DNA from: Diphasiastrum complanatum
Taxonomy: Eukaryota; Streptophyta; Lycopodiopsida; Lycopodiales; Lycopodiaceae
Direction of reading: 5' to 3'
DNA: 64,000 nucleotides
NCBI GenBank assembly: GCA_029204225.1
Contig: CM055098.1
Span: 6,111,746-6,175,745 of the forward strand
The position numbers were made by a program, and so were the translations under genes. The notes under the pieces are model-generated. The model saw only the letters and a program-made list of their open reading frames with translations. It was not told the DNA's origin and searched no databases. Positions 43,565 to 55,599 of this stretch are shown piece by piece (position 1 is the stretch's first letter; every line of letters begins with the position of its first letter).

Positions 43565-44554
43565 TGTTGGAAAGAGGGAATGCAATAACGACAAGTCGAA
43601 GACTGTGGCCACTTATCGAGTAGCGGAATAAAGCCTTTTTTTCTAATGCATGACTACGCCTATTAATATTGAACAAAACATAATCACAGAAGTCACGTTT
43701 AATCGTATAGTGACCAACTTTGAAATCGTTAGCACTACAATGATTTCATAGCCAAACAATGGAGTATTGAATTATCAGACAAAACAATAAGAGATTATCA
43801 GTTACAAACAATCACAGAGATGCATACATTTTAACATAATACTGAACACAATAAAGGATAGATTGATTCAACATAAAATAGATGATGATGAGCAAGAGAC
43901 AATTGCAGATAGAAACCGTGTACTCTAAGCTATCTCTAAGTAACTGGAAACTTTGTCTGACTACGCTTTCACTTATAAGCAATAAGCGCTAATAGAAAAA
44001 CTCTAAAATGAACTCTAAAGAACTAAGCTAGAATGCTCAAGAGTGTTCAAGATTGAAATCTTGAGAGAGCTGCTTCAATACGTTGATTCAATAACTTGAA
44101 AATAATAGAAGTATGATCAGCTATTTATACTAAGCATTTTGACGCACGTCCAATGGGACAACTAATTAGGTCGTAGATCGCAATAGACAGTTGGCCATAA
44201 TGAGCTGGCATCCATCCAGTTAGGACTTCCCAAAAATTTACTTGGTAAATAGTTAGGGCAAGTCTTTAGCTTCAATTCAAGTGGAACAATAATTGTCTTT
44301 CATTCGACATGGCTGAAGTAACCAAAGTCTTTGATATGTCGGATGATGTCCAACATCCTTCTATTAGTCGACATGGCCAAAGTGGCCGAAGTGTTCGACT
44401 TTCTTTGGGGACATTGGTATGTCGGAGCCACCTGTTAGCGATTCCCGAATATTTCTGCAGACTGTGTAGAAACACAAAGAGAATTGCAGAACTGGATAAT
44501 AAGTGGATAAAGATTAAAGATCGATTATTCTGTCAATAAGAGAATAATCTAACA
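43565..44554 (-). repeat. 3' LTR of element K
   Basis: 990 bp, from TGTTGGAAAGAGGG at the left to AATCTAACA at the right. It matches the split LTR at 48359-48429 plus 54292-55190. Tandem-like GACATGG(C)(T/C)GAAGT words recur at about 44310-44400. Confidence 0.92.
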
Positions 44555-45396
44555 CTCCATCTTAATCTGAATCCATGAATGCTTTGACCTTCAAACTTAG
44601 TTTTGCACAAAATTTTGTGTGCGCATCCAAGTTTAATTCTTTAGTAAAAATATCCACTGTCATATCATATCTTGCGTTTGACAAAAATGCAAGTGAACCT
44701 CTTTGTCGAGAAATTTGCTTTTAACATAGTGATACTTAATTTCAATGAGGCTTACTCCTAGAATGAAATCTAGGGTTGGCTGATAAAGCAATGACACTTT
44801 AATTATCACAAAATATAATTGTCGGAGCATATTGGTTTAGACTAATATCTGAAAGTAAGTTTCTCAATCATATTGCTTCCTTTGTAGCTTGAGAGACTAC
44901 GATATACTCTGATTGTTCGCTTGCGACTGTTCCATGAAATAGGACCATTGTTGAAAAAGAATGTAAATCCAGAAGTGGATTTACGAGTGTGTACATCTCC
45001 TGCCCAACTTGCATCTGAATAACCAAGGAGAATATTGAGTTTGCCGTTGTCGACTACTCCATAACAAATGCAAAAGTCCATAGTAGCTCAAAGATATCTC
45101 AAAACTTTGATAAGAGCCTTCCAATGTGTAATACTAGGATTGGTCATAAACTGACTTAAGAAATTGTTTGCAAAAGCTATGTCTGGTCTGGTACAGATCA
45201 TTGTGTGTATAAGAGATCCTATTATCGAATGATAAGGATACTTATGCATCTGCTCCTTCTCTTCGATTGTTCGAGGACACTGGTCCTTCGACATCTTGAG
45301 TCCTGGCTCCATTGGTGAGAGAGCTAATTTGCAATTTATCAGATTATATCTGATTAAGACATTATGAATGTATCTTTGCTGAGTGATGTAAATCAA
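44555..45396 (-). pseudogene. RNase H region of element K
   Basis: The minus frame at 45396-45088 reads ALSPMEPGLKMSKDQCPRTI, CTRPDIAFANNFLSQFM and THWKALIKVLRYL. The frame at 45081-44842 reads GYSDASWAGDVHTRKSTSGF and NGPISWNSRKR, copia RNase H with its D-A-S-W-A-G-D signature. The end near 44560 (AFMDSD-like) abuts the LTR. Small indels separate the frames. Confidence 0.85.
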
Positions 45397-45399
45397 CTT

Positions 45400-46060
45400 T
45401 TGCTTTTCGTCTCTTTAGATTTGAATACCTAGACAGTAATGAGCTTCGTCCAGATCGGTCATGTCGAATTCGAAAAATAGCATTGTCTTTGTTTCTTTTA
45501 TCATATCAATATTGTTGTTGAAAAGCAATGTGTCGTCTGCCTACAAAGTGATAATAACAAAAGAATGCTGCACGGACTTGAAGTAGATATTCTAATTTGA
45601 AGAGCTTGGTGTGTAGCCGTGATCGATAAGAAAAGTATTGATCCTTTGAAACCATTCTCAAGCAAATTGCTTCAAGTCGTAAAGTGCTTTATGGAGTTTA
45701 CACACATGATTGTGTTCACCTTCCATATTGTAACCTTCAAGTTGCACCATGTAAATGTCCTCTTCGATAACTCCATTAAGATATGTTATTTGTACATCCA
45801 CTTGATGTATTTCCAAATCTGCTAAAGCAACAAATGACAATAGAAGTATGATTGAAAAACGTTTAACTACTGGACATAAGGTCTCAATATAGTCGACGTT
45901 GTATACCTAAGAGAATTTTTTGGCGACAAGTCGAGCTTTTCTTCGATCGATACTTCCATCTGCCTTGTACTTGATTTTGAACAACCATTTGCAATCAACT
46001 ACATTTTTGCTGGCAGGTAATTTGACAATAGTCCAAGTCTGGTTCTTGATAAGAGATGAA
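45400..46060 (-). pseudogene. Reverse transcriptase of element K
   Basis: Motifs on the minus strand: EIHQVDVQITYLNGVIEEDI then YMVQLEGYN (45840-45658), the copia D-V-x-T-x-x-L-N-G block. Next is HKALYDLKQ, and then near 45545 ADDTLLFNNNIDMIKETKTM, which contains the D-D of the catalytic box. Conserved residues are altered and stops intervene. Confidence 0.82.
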
Positions 46061-46070
46061 TACTATTTTT

Positions 46071-46873
46071 TCATAACTTCTTTCTAGAGATCGGAATCGG
46101 GCTACTGAGTGCCTCTTTGATAGTTGTCGACTCTTGAACAAGGTAAGCTGCAGACTCGTTGATATACCTCATAGGTGGTCTACGTTCTCTTGTCGATCTT
46201 TTGGGTAGTGGTCGAAGTTGATTACCTTCATCATGTTGTAGTCGTTGAATTGCAACATCATCATCTTCAGATTTGATGCTGATAAGTTGTTCGTCAGGAG
46301 TAGACGAGCTTGGACCTTCAATAGGAATAGTCGACTTTTGAACTGAAAAGTTCAAGAGAGTCCGATAGTTTGGCTATGTGAGCTTTGCAAACGACATCCC
46401 AGCTAGTAAATATCTTCGACTCGACAAGATCATACAACTTATAAGCTTTATCTGAAGTAGTGTAGCTGATGAAAATAGACTTGATACTTTGAAAGTCGAG
46501 TTTCTTCTTGAAATCATATGGAATTTTTGCATAAGCGATACATCCAAAAACTTGTAAGTTCAATAAAGGAGGTTTGGAGCCTGTCCAAACTTCGTATGGT
46601 ATTTTGTATGAGAGACCTTTAGTAGGACATCTGTTCTGAATATAAGCTGGATCTAAAGAGAATCCTAGTCTGCTTTCCAAGGATGCATCTATGACAGATA
46701 GGGAGGTTGACTTTGTCGGCTGGATAGTCAAGATCAAGTGCTAGATATTGTTTAGACATGTTTGATACAGATGCATGAATCAAGTGTCCTAATCTTTGAT
46801 GCCATAGTAATGGTTTATTGATAAGAACAGAGGTTTCCAACGCTTGACTAGTGTCAGAATAACAATATGCCAA
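46071..46873 (-). pseudogene. GAG-pre-integrase and partial integrase of element K
   Basis: 46873-46619 has the zinc-binding module LLWHQRLGHLIHASVSNM and PICHRCILGKQTR (H, H, C, C). It then joins NRCPTKGLSYKIPYEVWTGS and VFGCIAYAKIP (46737-46318), the C-terminal part of copia integrase. The catalytic D-D-E core between them is deleted. The frame at 46355-46071 carries the linker to RT (RSTRERRPPMRY). Confidence 0.85.
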
Positions 46874-47055
46874 TCTATATAAGTATCCATATCTCTTGCC
46901 AAGTGTAAGGACCTTACTTGTCCTATCGATAATTCAACATTGATCAGACTTGAAATCTACCTTATGACCTAAATAGTGATTCTACTTACTAATAACATAT
47001 TTGTAGAGAGCTTAGATACATATAAAATATTTGATAGTAGTTTGAATTGATCGTG

Positions 47056-47358
47056 CTAGAATTTCAATCTCACAGTGCCTTCACCTTTCATAATGTGAGT
47101 ACTATCGTCGCCAAGATGAACGTATCTCTTTGTACTGTAAGGCGTATAGGAGTTAAAATTCTTACGATGACTGGTCATATGTTGAGTAGCTCCAAAATCT
47201 AGAAACCAAGAATTATCCAATAGTGCCTTTTGGTCTTTGACCATAAATGCTCCTTCGTCCATGTCGAGATTGGGAGATGTTGTGACTGCATTCGCCTGTT
47301 GATCTGGTTGTTTGCTGGCATTCTTCGCTTTGAGTACCTTCGCAATTCTGGATCTCAT
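47056..47358 (-). pseudogene. Protease of element K
   Basis: The minus frame contains DNSWFLDFGATQHMTSHRKN then YVHLGDDSTHIMKGEGTVRL. The catalytic copia motif D-S-G is D-F-G here, so the active site is damaged. A CCHC-like knuckle (CKYCKRTNNEIQNC, with the His replaced by Asn) lies just upstream in another frame, near 47350-47390. Confidence 0.82.
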
Positions 47359-47479
47359 TATTAGTGCGCTTGCAATACTTACAAAACATCTTCTTCTTCG
47401 ATTGTGGATTTGATAATTGTTCTTGACTTTGCGTCAGTTTCTGATTTGATGCGGACTACTTAGAGCTTTTCTGCTTTTG

Positions 47480-48107
47480 TCATTTTGAGCCTTTGCTGAC
47501 ATATAGAACATGAGATGATGAAGTTGACGAAGCGTCTTGACTTCTTCGATTATCTTCTTGCAGCAACATATTCATAACTCTGGTAAGAGTTAAATCAAAG
47601 TGTATCGATATGATCATCACCCAGTTCTCATATGTAGTGTGCAAGCTTGAAAGCGATGTCATGATTGTGTCTTGATCATCTATGATCGATCTGACAACGA
47701 CCATCTGTTGCAAGAGATTCTTAAACTGATTAATGTGATTATGAAGTGAATCACTATTCGACATCTTGAGAGTGAAGATATTTCTTCGTAGATGTGACTT
47801 AGAAGTTACGTCCCTCACATCATATAGTGAGCTCATGATGTCCCATACTTCTTTCAAAGTTTGAGCTTCAAATATGTGGCCAATTTGAGTGTCTGATATA
47901 TTGAGAATAATAAGCGCGAAAGCTCTACCATTCTTCGACTTCCATTTTGAGTCGGTTGTGTCATCTTCAAGCTTCACTTCGATACCTGTGACAACATCCC
48001 ACAACTCATTGGAGATTAGCAAGGTCTTCATCTTAAATTTTCACAACTAGCAAATGGATCCATTCAGCTTGTATGCAATAAGACCGACTTTACTTTGAGA
48101 ATCCATC
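47480..48107 (-). pseudogene. gag of element K
   Basis: The likely start MDSQSKVGLIAY (about 48105) is followed by stops, then an open frame from MKTLLISNELWDVVTG (48031) through GRAFALIILNISD, KEVWDIMSSLYDVRDV and HINQFKNLLQQMVV to SHVLYVSKGSK (47480). This is a UBN2-type copia gag, closely related to gag of G. Confidence 0.87.
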
Positions 48108-48346
48108 TGCAGATTTAGTCTATTGATAAATCGATGATGTTAAGAGAGAGATGTCATGCTGCGCTACAATTGCAAATCAACTACCTGATACTGAAATTTG
48201 ATACTAGAAATTGAAGAATATGATACCATGAAGAGTATCTAATGATATCGATTTGATATCGTGAAAGATATCAAGTATTAGAGCTTTTAATTATAACAGC
48301 ATATGCTCTGATATCATGAAGGTATATTTTGATACTATGTATTAGA

Positions 48347-48429
48347 GCTCTGATACCATGTTGGAAAGAGGGAATGCAATAACGACAAGCCAAAGGCTGT
48401 GGCGACTTATCGAGCGCAGCGGAATAGAG
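48347..48429 (-). repeat. Primer site and first part of 5' LTR of K
   Basis: GCTCTGATACCA (48347-48358) is the reversed tRNA-Met primer site abutting TGTTGGAAAGAGGG (48359). The LTR reads on to GGAATAGAG at 48429, where L begins. Confidence 0.92.
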
Positions 48430-49648
48430 TGTAGCGCAGGCATCCCAAAGGGAGCCGAGAACCACGACTTAGCTTCCCAGCCTTCAACTCTTGCCATCCA
48501 AACCCACTTGACATACAAGTAGCCAACTCACCAACAACGATCAGACTTAACCAACTTGAAGTTCCGAAAACCAACATTGAGATCCAACTTGGCGCCATGC
48601 CAGATCGGGGGTCCCGATGTGGGTGACTTCCCTCCAAGCAAGCCGCCCGACATACATCAAACTTAACCAACTCAAAGCTTCATTACAAACGAGTAACATC
48701 CATTCCAAGCAAGTGGTCTGACTTACATCAGACTCAACCAACTGAAAGCTTTGTCATGAGCGCTGGAAGCCAACCTGGTGCCACGCCAGACTGGACAACC
48801 ATAAATAGGTAACTTCCACCCAAGCAAGCCATCCAACTCAGCCGACAGGTTAGAGCCCGTTCTCCAAGAGATTAACCCATTCACGTTCATGCAAGGAACA
48901 CTCAGAACCACAAGCCGCGACAGATATGGAGAAAACCAGTTCCTGGATAAAATGGTCCCGACAGCATACTGCTGGCGCCACAGACCGAATGGTCCCGACG
49001 ACATACCACTAGCGTCCCGGGATACGACCCTCATCTATGTGCCAACTTAAAAATTTTGAAGTGGCCTTACAACTGGCGCTTTTATCGAATACTGAAACCC
49101 AGAAGGTAATCAGAGTCAGTTTGAGAAAAATCCCACTTTATTGATAAATTTGAGAAGGTTACATTTCAAGTGTGTGACCGACCCTAGTCTCCGGGGAGCT
49201 GGCATGCCAAGGCGAGTGCCAGGACAACATTCCAGCAAGGGAGGCTGAGACTTGGTTGGAGCTCGCCCTGAGTCGCAACCCGCACTCCCCTATAGTATTG
49301 GTGGGATTCGGCACCCCCCCTCATACCAAGTACTCTACCCAGGCTGGTAAAGCACGTTTTTTTCTCTCTAAAAGTCATTTTTCTCTCTCTAGAACTTATT
49401 GATCCCTAGGCTTCCTTTAATCATGCCTAGATCGTGTGAGGTGATTGCACATTGATCTGAGCTCTCTGGACTTCGCTAGAACCGATCAAAGATTTTCAGC
49501 CATAGGAACTTGGCGCCGGCTGGATTCTGGTCACAATGGCACTGGGAGCGGCACCGGCGTCGGGGGCAGCAGGGGCGCTGCTGGCACCGGGGATAATGCT
49601 GGCACCGGTGGTGCCGGAAGTAAAGCTTGTAAATGTAGCTTTACAACA
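48430..49648 (-). repeat. LTR copy 1 (3' LTR) of element L
   Basis: 1,219 bp. It ends with a GC-rich block of GGCACCGG and GCGCTGCTGG words (49510-49620) and the hairpin-like AAAGCTTGTAAATGTAGCTTT. Next to it, on the internal side, the minus strand reads TAAAGGTGGGGTGGA, a good polypurine tract. Confidence 0.9.
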
Positions 49649-51975
49649 TCCACCCCACCTTTATAAAATCTGATGTCCTCATCAAATATCAGATTAAAGT
49701 AAAGGTGTCTCCCAATTAAAATAACTATACATTTAAGCTACTTGGCACAGTACTCAATTTACTGGCCACCTTTTATTAACATTGAAACTGGCACATCACA
49801 AGTCGGAGGCTCAACTCTTTGTACTGAAAAATTACATAACTTGAAAATATCTCTTTGTCTGGGAAAAGCGTAGATTTTATGTCGCTTACGTAAAACCCAA
49901 GAACCTTATTAACTGATGATAGAGGCCTTTTTGTGAAATGTTCGTCCCTGTCGCTTCTGACTTTTTGACTTTGGAACTCCTTTGAGCTCCTGATTTGTCC
50001 TTGATGCAGTTTGTGTTGAGCTCCCTGAGCTCCAGATTTGATCAGTTCCGCACAGGTATCAAGGCTCCCTAAGCCAAAAGATTTATCGTTTGATTGCCCA
50101 CTTTATGGTCCACTCCGTGCCTTGTTGCTTCTGCACCTTGATTTCTCTCCTTGTCCCAACCTGATCTTGATACTTTTCCTTCTTGGCTCTTTAAGGTAGG
50201 CAAAGATTGAGTACTCCGCAATGCATCTCTCACTTAGCTTGAAGTAGCTTTTTGAATCAGCCCAAATGTAACCATTGACCTCGTGGAGAGCCAAAGGGTC
50301 GCACCAGTTTGATCCGCATACGAACTATCTCTTCGCGTTTGTTTGAAGCACCATGTCCATCGCGCAAAACTTGACTTTCACAATTCCATCACTGGTCAGT
50401 TGCCTCACAGTCAAAACAAGAAGTGTACATCGAGCTTGGCTTCAAGTAGCTCTCTTTGAATCAGACACATGCACCCAGAGTTTGCGCTAGTCCGATCTCA
50501 ACACGAACTGTCCCTTAGCGTCCGTTCGAAATACCAAGTCTCTCATGCAAGGCTCAACTTTCACAGTTCCTTCATTGATCAGCTGCCTTACACGTAACAC
50601 AAGCCAGTGTACTCATATGTTTCCTCATCATTGCTGGTCCAGAGAAAGCCTATAACAAGCTTTCCTTTCCACAACAAAAACTTGTCAACTTGTTAGGTCC
50701 AAAGTTCGCCAGTCTCCTCGTGTGAGTATGGCTAGGTCACCTTGAATTTGCCCCCGTTTTGATCAACTTTCATTCAAAATTTGCCCCAAGAGAGAGGTGT
50801 GTGTGATAGTTTCCCTCTTGCTTATTATATCAGTTGACCGGACTTAAAGTAGAGTTCTTCGGACAAAAAGCCTTTCCAACGCTTTGCTTCCCATCTGCTA
50901 GGATTATGGCTCGATCCAACTTGTTGCCAATATCTGAAGAGGATCCTAGTCTTTTTCCCGTTTGAGGAAAAACCTAACTGATACTAGATATCACCCATGC
51001 TCAGTGAGTTTCAGTTCCGAAGGTGGCCGTCCCAAATGAAGACCAACTGCTCCATAGAAGATCTCTCCTGAAATTGCCCTTTCCAACTTTTGACTTCTTG
51101 CTTGCGTCTGGTGGGCGTTGTCGCAAATGAAACTAACCCAAGAAACATGCTAGCCATCCATCCTTTTCAAACATTGAGTCGTTTCGTTGCCGTTCACGTG
51201 CGAGTACTTGAACTACAAATCCGTCCCACAGATTCTGTAGTCCTCTTTGTTTGATGGTATCAGCCTTCAAAAGAAAGGTTCCTTCTCGAGCCATCAGCTC
51301 CTTGTATCACAAGCAATCATGAAAATCAGACAAAACACGAGTAATAAGACTCATCACGATACATACAAGCAAGACACTCATGCAAGTTTACTAACATGTA
51401 ACAAAGACAAGGTCCCCCTTTGAGATAGTCCTACCAAAGGACCTTTGCCTGGCCGCGTCCATACAGATCGATCACAGAATCAGCCCACAGAGGACACCCA
51501 TTCAACTATCCGTGCTTTCACCATTAAGCAGCACATTGCCTCAGTCACGCACCACTACTTTTTGGTTGATAGCCCTTATAGCTAAATGATCGGCAACTAT
51601 CCCGCACCGGCAGCTAACCACCCGTGCGTTACACCCGAATTCGAGCAACATCTCTGTATCAATGGTTAACCCGTAGAGTTCGAATATGTCGTCCCACACC
51701 TCACAAGGCACAGACCGTGCTTACACCAACCTAATGGTAGCACACTGCCTCATCTGTCCTACGTGCAGACAGCGCCAGGCCCGAACCGCGAGAACTGACC
51801 ATGCTTACACCTCAAGGGCAGCACCTTGACTCATCAAGTCCCCCGTTCTGTCGACCACCCCGACCGTGGACGCACCCATGCTTACACTGTGGGCAGCACC
51901 TTGCACAACAGTTGTCTTGATGAACCCCAAACTGTGGCCATTTCCGTGAGATCCGCATAGCTGACCGGCCAGTCG
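49649..51975 (-). other. Internal non-coding region of element L
   Basis: No retroelement domain was found on either strand. Two kinds of internal repeat are visible. A unit of about 202 bp starts CTT(G/C)AAGTAGCT at 50238 and 50440, with CACAATTCC/CACAGTTCC further in. A (C)C(A/G)TGCTT(A/T)CAC...GCA(G)CAC-TTGC motif occurs at about 51510, 51715, 51799 and 51876. Confidence 0.7.
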
Positions 51976-53127
51976 GCTCTGATACCACATGTAGCGCAGG
52001 CATCCCAAAGGGAGCCGGGAACCACGACTTAGCTTCCCAGCCTTCAACTCTTGCCATCCAAACCCACTTGACATACAAGCAACCAACTTGCCAACAACGA
52101 TCAGACTTAACCAACTTGAAGTTCCGAAAACCAACATTGAGATCCAACCTGGCGCCATGCCAGATCGGGGGTCCCAATGTGGGTGACTTCCCTCCAAGCA
52201 AGCCGCCCGACATACATCAAACTTAACCAACTCGAAGCTTCGTTACAAACGAGTAACATCCATTCCAAGCAAGCGGTCTGACTTACATCAGACTTAACCA
52301 ACTGAAAGCTTCGTCACGAGCGCTGGAAGCCAACCTGGCGCCACGCCAGACTGGACAGCCATAAACAGGTAACATCCACCCAAACAAGCCATCCAACTCA
52401 GCCGACAGGTTAGAGCCCGTTCCCCAAGAGCTTAACCCATTCACGTTCATGCAAGGAACACTCAGAACCACAAGCCGCGACAGATATGGAAACAACCAGT
52501 TCCTGGACCAAATGGTCCCGACAGCATACCGCTGGCGCCACGGACCGAATGGTCCCGACGGCATACCGTTGGCATCCTGGGATACGACCCTCAGCTATGT
52601 GCCAAGTTAAAAATTTTGAAAGCGGCCTTACAACTGGCGCTTTTACCGAACACTGAAACCCAGAAGGTAATCAGAGTCAGTTTGAGAAAAATCCCACTTT
52701 ATTGATAAATCTGAGAAGGTTACAGCTCAAGTGTGTGACCGACCCTAGTCTCCGGGGCACTAGCATGCCAAGGCGAGAGCCATGACAACATTCCAACAAG
52801 GGAGGCTGAGACTTGGTTGGAGCTCGCCCTGAGTCGCAACCTTCACTCCCCTATAGTATTGGTGTGATTCGGCACCCCCCCTCATACCAAGCACTCTACC
52901 CAAGCTGGTAAAGCACGTTTTTCTCTCTCTAGAATTTTCTCTTTCTAGAAAGTCATTTTCTCTCTCTAGATTTTATTGATCCCCAGGCTTCCTTTAATTA
53001 TACCTAGATCGTGTGAGGTGATTGCACATCGATCTGAGCTCTCTGGACTCCGCTAGAACCGATCAAAAATTTTCAGCCATAGGAACTTGGCGCCGGAAGT
53101 AAAGCTTGTAAAGATAGCTTTACAACA
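51976..53127 (-). repeat. Primer site and LTR copy 2 of element L
   Basis: The reversed primer site GCTCTGATACCA (51976-51987) is followed by CA and then TGTAGCGCAGGC. The LTR is 1,138 bp and lacks the GC-rich GGCACCGG block present in copies 1 and 3: GGCGCCGG joins AAGTAAAGC directly at about 53092. Confidence 0.9.
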
Positions 53128-54291
53128 CTTCAACTCTTGCCATCCAAACCCACTTGACATACAAGCAGCCAACTTGCCAACAACGATCAGATTAACCAAC
53201 TTGAAGTTCCGAAAATCAACATTGAGATCCAACCTAGCGCCATGCCAGATCGGGGGTCCCGATGTGGGTGACTTCCCTCCAAGCAAGCCGCCCGACATAC
53301 ATCAAACTTAACCAACTCGAAGCTTCGTTACAAACGAGTAACATCCATTCCAAGCAAGCGGTCTGACTAAATCAGACTCAACCAACTGAAAGCTTTGTCA
53401 CGAGTGCTGGAAGCCAACCTGGCGCCACGCCAGACTGGATAGCCATAAACAGGTAACTTCCACCCAAGCAAGCCATCCAACTCAGCCGACAGGTTAGAGC
53501 CCGTTCCCCAAGAGCTTAATCTATTCACGTTCATGCAAGGAACACTCAGAACCACAAGCCGCGACAGATATGGAGACAACCAGTTCCTGGACCAAATGGT
53601 CCTGACAGCATACCGCTAGCGCCACAGACCGAATGGTCCCGACAACATATCGCTGGCGTCCCGGGATACGACCCTCAGTTATGTGCCAACTTAAAAATTT
53701 TGAAGCGGCCTTATAACTGGCACTTTTATCGAACACTGAAACCCAGAAGGTAATCAGAGTCAGTTTGAGAAAAATCCCACTTTATTGATAAATCTGAGAA
53801 GGTTACATTTCAACTGTGTGACCGACCCTAGTCTCCGGAGAGCTGGCATGCCAAGGCGAGTGCCAGGACAACATTCCAGCAAGGGAGACTGAGACTTGGT
53901 TGGAGCTCGCCTTGAGTCGCAACCCGCACTCCCCTATAGTATGGTGGGATTCGGCACCCCCTCTCATACCAAGTACTCTACCCAGGCTGATAAAGCATGT
54001 TTTTTCCTCTCTCTAGGATTTTCTCTCTCTAGAAAGTCATTTTTTCTCTCTAGAACTTATCGATCCCCATAATTCCTTTAATCATGTCTAGATCGTGTGA
54101 GGTGATTGCACATCGATTTGAGCTCTCTGGACTTCGCTAGAACTGATCAAAGATTTTCAGCCATAGGAATTTGGCGCCGGCTGGATTCTGGTCACAGTGG
54201 CGCCGGGAGCAGTAGGGGCGCTGCTGGTGCCGGGGACAATGCTGGCACCGATGGCACCGGAAGTAAAGCTTGTAAAGGTAGCTTTACAACA
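53128..54291 (-). repeat. LTR copy 3 of element L (head-truncated)
   Basis: It starts CTTCAACTCTTGCC, equivalent to base 53 of copy 1, right after the TTACAACA end of copy 2. It contains a shorter GC-rich block (54170-54260) and ends at the TAGAG duplication. Confidence 0.9.
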
Positions 54292-55190
54292 TAGAGCCTC
54301 TTTCCTAATGCATGATTACGCTTATCAATATTGAACAAAACATTATGACATAAGTCGTTCAATCTTATAGTGACCAACTTTGAAATCGTTAGCACTACAA
54401 TGATTTCATAGCCAAACAATGAAGTATTGAACTATCAGACAAAACAATAAGAGATCCTCAGTTACAAACAATCACATAGATGCATACATTCTGACATAAT
54501 ACTGGACGCAATAAAGGATAGATTGATTCAGCATAAAATAGATGATGATGAGCACAAGACAATTGTGGATAAAAACCGCATACTCTAAGTTATCTCTGAG
54601 TAACTAGAAACTCTGTTTGACTACGCTTCTGCTGATAAGCAGTAACCGCTAATAGCAAAACTCTAAAATGAACTCTAAAGAATTGAGTTAGAAAGCTTGA
54701 GAGAGCTGATTCAATACGTTGATTCAATAACTTGAAAATAATAGAAGATGATCAGTTATTTATACTAAGCATTTTGATGCACATCTAATGGGACAACTAA
54801 ACAGGTCGTAGATCGCAATAGCCAGTTGGCCATAATGAGCTGGCATCCATCCAGTTAGGACTTCTCAGAAATTGACTTGCTAAATGGTTAGGGCAAGTCT
54901 TTAGCTTCAATCCAAGTGGAACAATAACTATCTTTCATTCGACATGGCCGAAGTGGCCAAAGTGACCGAAGTCTTCGATATGTCGAATGATGTCCAACAT
55001 GTCAGATCCTCCTATTAGTTGACATGGCCGAAGTGGCTGAAGTTTTCTTTGGGGACGTCGATATGTCAGAGTCACCTGTTAGGGATTCCCGAGTATTTAT
55101 GGAGACTGTGTAGAAATACGAAGAGAACTACAAAACTGGATATTAAGTGGATGAAGATTAAAGATCGATTATTCGGTCAATAGGAAAATA
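54292..55190 (-). repeat. Remainder of the 5' LTR of K
   Basis: It resumes TAGAGCCTCTTTCCTAATGC after L and follows the 3' LTR of K to GTCAATAGGAAAATA. The last bases of the LTR (ATCTAACA) are missing where it meets J. Confidence 0.88.
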
Positions 55191-55580
55191 AGTGGATCTA
55201 GTTCTCATATGACTAGTTCAAAAAAGTCTTTAACTCATCTTGCACCTTACAATGGTTCTAGAAAGTTTAATTTTATTCCTATTGATGGTGAATGCAAGAT
55301 AGAAGGAATCAGTAGTGTACCAATTGGTGTTGAATCCACTATGATTGTTGAAGATGTACTTTTTGTGCCTAATCTCACTATGAATCTCATTAGTGTTGGC
55401 AAGATGCTAGATGATGGTTTCCAAGTTGATTTTGGAAAAGATGCTTGCTTGGTTAAGAGGGATGGTGATGTGGTAGCAAGAAGAACTAGATGTGGGAATC
55501 TTTTCAAGTTGGAATCTAATCCTTGTGGAAGTGTGGTGAAGAGGAGCTTGGATCATCTCAAGGAGGAGAAGGCAATTTGA
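55191..55580 (+). pseudogene. Protease and downstream segment of copia J
   Basis: It continues the J protease cut by K: SGSSSHMTSSKKSL, then VEDVLFVPNLTMNLISVGKM and LDDGFQVDF, paralogous to ATNHMSCSKSS...LYVPNLTKNVISVGK in element I. It ends with a partial pre-integrase (RCGNLFKLES) and a TGA at about 55578. Spliced to the left half, the catalytic D-S-G would lie exactly at the K insertion point. Confidence 0.87.
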
Positions 55581-55599
55581 GTATTTCAGCCTATGTTTC

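Larger units (their letters stand above)
48430..54291 (-). mobile_element. Non-coding LTR element L with three LTR copies
   Basis: Flanked by the perfect 5-bp duplication TAGAG (48425-48429 and 54292-54296), with ends TGTAGCGC...TTACAACA. LTR copy 1 is 48430-49648. The internal region 49649-51975 has no ORF of note. The primer site (reversed) is 51976-51987. LTR copy 2 is 51990-53127, directly followed by copy 3 (53128-54291), which lacks its first 52 bp. It is a LARD-like non-autonomous element whose 5' LTR is doubled. It is clearly more GC-rich than its surroundings. Confidence 0.9.
43565..55190 (-). mobile_element. Copia element K, inserted in J and carrying L
   Basis: A near-complete copia element on the minus strand: 3' LTR 43565-44554, RNase H, RT, a partial integrase, protease, gag, primer site 48347-48358 and a 5' LTR from 48359. 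That LTR is interrupted at 48429 by element L and resumes at 54292, ending about 55190. All domains are frameshifted, and the integrase core is deleted. It splits the protease of J exactly at its catalytic motif. The right junction has lost about ten bases (LTR end plus target copy), so the target duplication is no longer complete. Confidence 0.92.

Noticed and set aside
48407-49034. Minus ORFs repeated at 51805-52564 and 53053-53736
   Set aside because: They are the same LTR sequence of element L in three copies. The frames are not conserved between copies and have no domain.
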